Notes under the pieces: generated by a model
What the model saw: only the letters and a program-made list of their open reading frames with translations
Databases searched by the model: none
What the model was told of the DNA's origin: nothing
Shown here: positions 60,938 through 64,000 of the stretch, piece by piece
Numbering within the stretch: position 1 is the first letter of the stretch
Layout of the letters: each line of letters begins with the position of its first letter
From: Streptomyces olivochromogenes
Lineage (GTDB): Bacteria > Actinomycetota > Actinomycetes > Streptomycetales > Streptomycetaceae
DNA: 64,000 nucleotides
Direction of reading: 5' to 3'
Assembly: GCF_001514115.1 (NCBI RefSeq)
Contig: NZ_KQ948456.1
Location: 124,001 to 188,000, forward strand
Position numbers and translations under genes: made by a program

Positions 60938-61840
60938 ATGGACATCCTGAACTACGACTTCATGCAGCGGGCGCTGCTCGCCGCCGTCCTGGTGGGCATC
61001 ACCGCGCCCGCCGTCGGCATCTACCTCGTCCAGCGCCGCCAGGCCCTGATGGGCGACGGCATCGGCCATGTGGCGATGACCGGTGTCGGCCTCGGCTTCC
61101 TGCTCTCCACCAACCCGGTGTGGATGGCGACGGCCGTCTCGGTCCTCGGCGCCGTGATCATGGAGCTGATCCGCTGGTACGGCAAGACGCGCGGCGACAT
61201 CGCGCTCGCCATGCTCTTCTACGGCGGTATGGCGGGCGGCGTGATGTTCATCAACCTCGCGCCGGGCGGGTCCAACGCCAACCTGACCTCGTACCTCTTC
61301 GGCTCCCTGTCCACGGTCTCCGAGTCCGACGTGACGGCGATCTGCGTGCTCGCGGCCTTCGTGGTCCTGGTCACCCTGGGCCTGCGCCGACAGCTGTTCG
61401 CGGTCAGCCAGGACGAGGAGTTCGCTCGGGTGACGGGCCTGCCGGTGCGCGCCCTGAACCTGCTCACCGCCGTCACCGCCGCCGTCACCGTGACGGTCGC
61501 GATGCGGGTGGTCGGCCTGCTCCTGGTCAGCGCGCTGATGGTGGTCCCGGTGGCCGCGGCCCAGCAGCTCAGCCGCAGCTTCGCCGCCACCTTCGCGATC
61601 GCGGTGGCCATCGGGGTGAGCGTGACGATCGGCGGCACCGTGACGTCGTACTACCAGGACGTGCCGCCCGGTGCGACGATCGTGTTGCTGACCATCGGCG
61701 CGTTCATCGTGCTCACCGCGCTGGCGACGCCGCTGGCCCGGCGCCGTGCCCGGGCCCTGGCCGCCGCGCAGGGGGCCGGAGACCCCGCGGAGTGCGCGAT
61801 TCCGGCCACCCGCGGCCCGGAACGCAAGGTCGGCGTCTGA
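60938..61840 (+). CDS. znuB: Zinc ABC transporter permease
   Basis: This 300-residue membrane permease of the ABC-3 family has about eight helices: MQRALLAAVLVGITAPAVGIYLVQRRQALMGDGIGHVAMTG, YGKTRGDIALAMLFYGGMAGGVMF, NANLTSYLFGS and VGLLLVSALMVVPVAAAQQL, the EAA-like coupling area. It passes zinc through the membrane with ZnuC. The start lies 16 bases after the znuC stop. Confidence 0.93.
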   Translation: MDILNYDFMQRALLAAVLVGITAPAVGIYLVQRRQALMGDGIGHVAMTGVGLGFLLSTNPVWMATAVSVLGAVIMELIRWYGKTRGDIALAMLFYGGMAGGVMFINLAPGGSNANLTSYLFGSLSTVSESDVTAICVLAAFVVLVTLGLRRQLFAVSQDEEFARVTGLPVRALNLLTAVTAAVTVTVAMRVVGLLLVSALMVVPVAAAQQLSRSFAATFAIAVAIGVSVTIGGTVTSYYQDVPPGATIVLLTIGAFIVLTALATPLARRRARALAAAQGAGDPAECAIPATRGPERKVGV

Positions 61841-61898
61841 CCACGCACAGTCCGGGCTGGCACAATGGCCGGGCAAGGGCAGACGTGAGGAGGCAACG

Positions 61899-62315
61899 GT
61901 GACAACCGCTGGATCGCCCGTTCGGGGCCGTTCCACCCGGCAGCGTGCCGCCGTAGCGGCGGCGCTCGACGAGGTGGACGAGTTCCGCAGTGCGCAGGAG
62001 CTCCACGACATGCTCAAGCACAAGGGTGACTCCGTCGGACTCACCACCGTGTACCGCACGCTGCAGTCCCTCGCCGACGCCGGCGAGGTCGACGTACTGC
62101 GTACCTCCGACGGCGAGTCCGTCTACCGCCGCTGCTCCAGCGGCGAGCACCACCACCACCTCGTCTGCCGCGTCTGCGGCAAGGCGGTCGAGGTCGAGGG
62201 GCCGGCCGTCGAGAAGTGGGCCGAGGCGATCGCCGTCGAGCACGGCTATGTGAACGTCGCGCACACGGTGGAGATCTTCGGTACCTGTGCGGAGTGCGCT
62301 GCCGCTAAGGGGTAG
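61899..62315 (+). CDS. zur: Zinc uptake regulator Zur (Fur family)
   Basis: This 138-residue Fur-family repressor has a winged helix (STRQRAAVAAALDEVDEFRSAQELHDMLKHKGDSVGLTTVYRTLQSLADAGEVDVLR), the regulatory metal motif EHHHHLVCRVCGKAVEVEG with a CxxC structural zinc site, and a second CAEC at the C-terminus. GGAGGC precedes GTG 61899. As the last gene of the znuACB operon it is autoregulated through the Zur-like boxes before znuA. Confidence 0.93.
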   Translation: MTTAGSPVRGRSTRQRAAVAAALDEVDEFRSAQELHDMLKHKGDSVGLTTVYRTLQSLADAGEVDVLRTSDGESVYRRCSSGEHHHHLVCRVCGKAVEVEGPAVEKWAEAIAVEHGYVNVAHTVEIFGTCAECAAAKG

Positions 62316-62343
62316 CGGGGGGCTCGTTTTTTGCTGCGGGTTG

Positions 62344-62405
62344 GTGGGGGCTGGGCGCGCAGTTCCCCGCGCCCCTGAAGGGGCGCCTCCTGACGGAGCG
62401 CCCCT
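62344..62405. repeat. Dispersed intergenic repeat copy with double hairpin
   Basis: The GCGCGCAGTTCCCCGCGCCCC element is followed by two alternative stems, GCGCCCC-TGAA-GGGGCGC (62369-62386) and AGGGGCGCCTCC-TGAC-GGAGCGCCCCT (62379-62405). It separates the convergent zur and uppS genes and should stop both transcripts. Confidence 0.75.
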
Positions 62406-62435
62406 TCACACATCAGGCCCTGTTCCGCTCAGGCC

Positions 62436-63281
62436 CTATTCCGCGCGGCCCCGCATGCCCTGCTCCATCGCGAGCAGTTGCTCGTTCGGGACAGCCCCGC
62501 CGAAGCGGCGGTCGCGCTGGGCGAACTCGACGCACGCCCGCCACAGGTCGCGCCGGTCGAAATCCGGCCACAGCACGTTCTGGAAGACCATCTCGGCGTA
62601 GGCGCTCTGCCAGAGCAGGTAGTTGGAGGTGCGCTGCTCGCCGCTCGGCCGCAGGAACAGGTCCACGTCGGGCATGTCCGGGTAGTACAGGTACTTCGCG
62701 AAGGTCTTCTCGGTGACCTTCGACGGGTCGAGCCGGCCGGCCTTGATGTCTTCGGCCAAGGCCTGCGCGGCGTCGGTGATTTCGGCGCGACCGCCGTAGT
62801 TCATGCAGAAGTACAGCGTCAGCCGGTTGTTGTCCTTGGTCTGCTCCTGGGCGATCTGGAGCTCCTTGGCCACCGACTTCCACAGCTTGGGCATCCGGCC
62901 CACCCAGCGGACCCGGATGCCGAGTTCGTCGAGCTGGTCGCGGGTCTTGCGGATGAAGTCGCGGTTGAAGTTCATCAGGAAGCGCACCTCGTCGGGCGAG
63001 CGCTTCCAGTTCTCGGTGGAGAAGGCGTACAGCGAGATGGCGCCGACCCCCATCTCGATCGCGCCCTGCAGTACGTCGAGGACGCGTTCGGCGCCGACCT
63101 TGTGCCCCTCGGTACGCGGCAGCCCGCGCTCCTTCGCCCAGCGCCCGTTCCCGTCCATGACGATCGCCACGTGGTTCGGGATCAGCTCACCGGGGAGCTT
63201 GGGCGCGACGGCGCCGGACGGGTGCGGTTCCGGCGTCCTGTACTCGCGGCGCTGGCGTCCCAGGATCCCGCGTACGACCAT
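62436..63281 (-). CDS. uppS: Isoprenyl (undecaprenyl/decaprenyl) diphosphate synthase
   Basis: This is a cis-prenyltransferase of 281 residues that builds the polyprenyl carrier for cell-wall synthesis. Motifs in order are HVAIVMDGNGRWAKERGLPRTEGH (catalytic Asp), LYAFSTENWKRSPDEV, LYFCMNYGGRAEI, DLFLRPSGEQRTSNYLLWQSAYAE and LWPDF. Chain length (C50 or C55) cannot be read. The ATG is 22 bases after the recO stop, with GAGGGAG before it, so the two may share a transcript. Confidence 0.95.
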   Translation of the reverse strand: MVVRGILGRQRREYRTPEPHPSGAVAPKLPGELIPNHVAIVMDGNGRWAKERGLPRTEGHKVGAERVLDVLQGAIEMGVGAISLYAFSTENWKRSPDEVRFLMNFNRDFIRKTRDQLDELGIRVRWVGRMPKLWKSVAKELQIAQEQTKDNNRLTLYFCMNYGGRAEITDAAQALAEDIKAGRLDPSKVTEKTFAKYLYYPDMPDVDLFLRPSGEQRTSNYLLWQSAYAEMVFQNVLWPDFDRRDLWRACVEFAQRDRRFGGAVPNEQLLAMEQGMRGRAE

Positions 63282-63303
63282 GTGCTTCTCGTCTCCCTCA
63301 GTC

Positions 63304-64000
63304 TTACTTTTCCACGTACCGGAGTGAGCGCAGCCCGCGCTCCAGATGCCAGTGCAGATAGGCCGACACCAGCCCGCTGCCCTCCCGGACGTACCGCGAC
63401 TCGCACGCGTCCGCGGTCTCCCAGTCTCCCGTCAGCAGCGCGCCGAGCAGTTCGAGGGCCCCCGCCGAGGGTACGACGCTGCCGGGCACCCGGCAGTCCA
63501 CGCAGACGGAACCTCCCGCAGCGACCGAGAAGAACCGATTGGGTCCCGGCATCCCGCACTTCGCGCAGGCGCTGAAGCTGGGCGCGTAGCCGTTCACGGC
63601 GAGGGAGCGCAGCAGGAAGGCGTCGAGGACGAGGTGCGGCTCGTGCTCGCCCCGGGCGAGGGTGCGCAGCCCGCCGACGAGCAGCAGATACTGCTGCACG
63701 GCGGGCTCGCCCTCGTGATCGGTGAACCGCTCCGCCGTCTCCAGCATGGCCGTACCGGCGGTGTAGCGCGCGTAGTCCGTCACGATCCCGCCGCCGTACG
63801 GAGCGATCGTCTCGCTCTGTGTGCACAGCGGAAGGCCGCGCCCGATCAGCTCGCTCCCGCGCGCGAAGAACTGCACGTCCACGTGCGAGAAGGGTTCGAG
63901 CCGGGCCCCGAACTTCGACTTCGTCCGCCGTACACCACGGGCCACGGCCCGTACGCGGCCGTGACCGCGGGTGAGCAGCGTGATGATCCGGTCCGCCTCA
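63304..64000 (-). CDS. recO: DNA repair protein RecO, C-terminal part (truncated by window)
   Basis: This is RecO, which anneals single strands and helps RecFR load RecA. The visible 232 codons begin inside the OB-fold (EADRIITLLTRGHGRVRAVARG) and run to the end; the start lies beyond the window. The helical region contains a four-cysteine zinc module, CAKCG and CVDCR, about 25 residues apart, and the C-terminal LVSAYLHWHLERGLRSLRYVE. It lies upstream of uppS on the same strand. Confidence 0.93.
   Translation of the reverse strand, partial: EADRIITLLTRGHGRVRAVARGVRRTKSKFGARLEPFSHVDVQFFARGSELIGRGLPLCTQSETIAPYGGGIVTDYARYTAGTAMLETAERFTDHEGEPAVQQYLLLVGGLRTLARGEHEPHLVLDAFLLRSLAVNGYAPSFSACAKCGMPGPNRFFSVAAGGSVCVDCRVPGSVVPSAGALELLGALLTGDWETADACESRYVREGSGLVSAYLHWHLERGLRSLRYVEK

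Overview
This is a high-GC, strongly GC3-biased chromosomal window from an actinomycete, almost certainly a Streptomyces. The sigma factor HrdA next to dnaG, the nirBD, ppdK, dusB, glyS, znuACB-zur, uppS, recO order, class F sortase, secreted M4 and G1 peptidases, a dre-controlled chitinase and many GTG starts all fit the genus. From memory, the gene order matches the SCO2462-SCO2510 part of the S. coelicolor core. I could not run any search, so every family name rests on motifs I can read. No rRNA, tRNA, CRISPR array or intact insertion sequence was seen.

Layout. 1-11 kb: the 3' end of a xylulokinase gene, a heterodimeric ABC exporter pair, hrdA, and a dgt / FAD-oxidoreductase / dnaG operon read on the minus strand. 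11-22.5 kb: a sirohydrochlorin chelatase-type protein, a SanA-type membrane protein overlapped by a pentapeptide-like membrane protein, a GH36 alpha-galactosidase, a cutA / gamma-glutamylcyclotransferase pair, a secreted thermolysin-type protease, a cell-wall protein with its class F sortase, and a TauE exporter. 22.8-33 kb: nitrite reductase nirBD behind a GlnR-like box, two short-chain dehydrogenases with a TetR regulator, a secreted-protein / ABC ATPase / FtsX-type permease operon, and a scarred region with gene fragments, twin hairpins and a CAP-domain secreted protein. 33-44.6 kb: ppdK with an elaborate 5' hairpin region, a ROK repressor divergent from two overlapping glycogen/trehalose-type glycosidase genes, dusB and an MFS exporter. 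44.7-56.6 kb: an XRE-MmyB regulator divergent from a second MFS exporter, an ECF sigma factor with a membrane partner, a secreted G1 peptidase, small metabolic genes, a TetR/aldo-keto reductase pair beside a striking 7-bp repeat array, a chitinase, and another TetR/SDR divergent pair. 56.7-64 kb: a GNAT acetyltransferase, glyS, the Zur-controlled zinc uptake operon znuACB-zur, uppS and the 3' part of recO.

How parts work together. Housekeeping replication, translation and isoprenoid genes (dnaG, dgt, dusB, glyS, uppS, recO) are interleaved with adaptive modules. These cover nitrogen (nirBD), zinc (znuACB-zur), chitin (chitinase with dre sites), carbohydrate (GH36; ROK plus two GH) and drug efflux (ABC pair, two MFS). 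Several modules carry readable regulatory sites: GlnR-like, Zur-like, DasR-like dre and TetR-type palindromes.

Unusual structure. Tandem-repeat expansion recurs. There is a 12-residue repeat inside a glycosidase, an Asp/Gly insert in the GH36 catalytic domain, a Gly-rich insert in the ROK protein, low-complexity ends on CutA, a GGTCA/G-run array before an MFS gene, and a 13-unit heptad array between the aldo-keto reductase and chitinase genes. A dispersed intergenic repeat occurs five times near gene ends.
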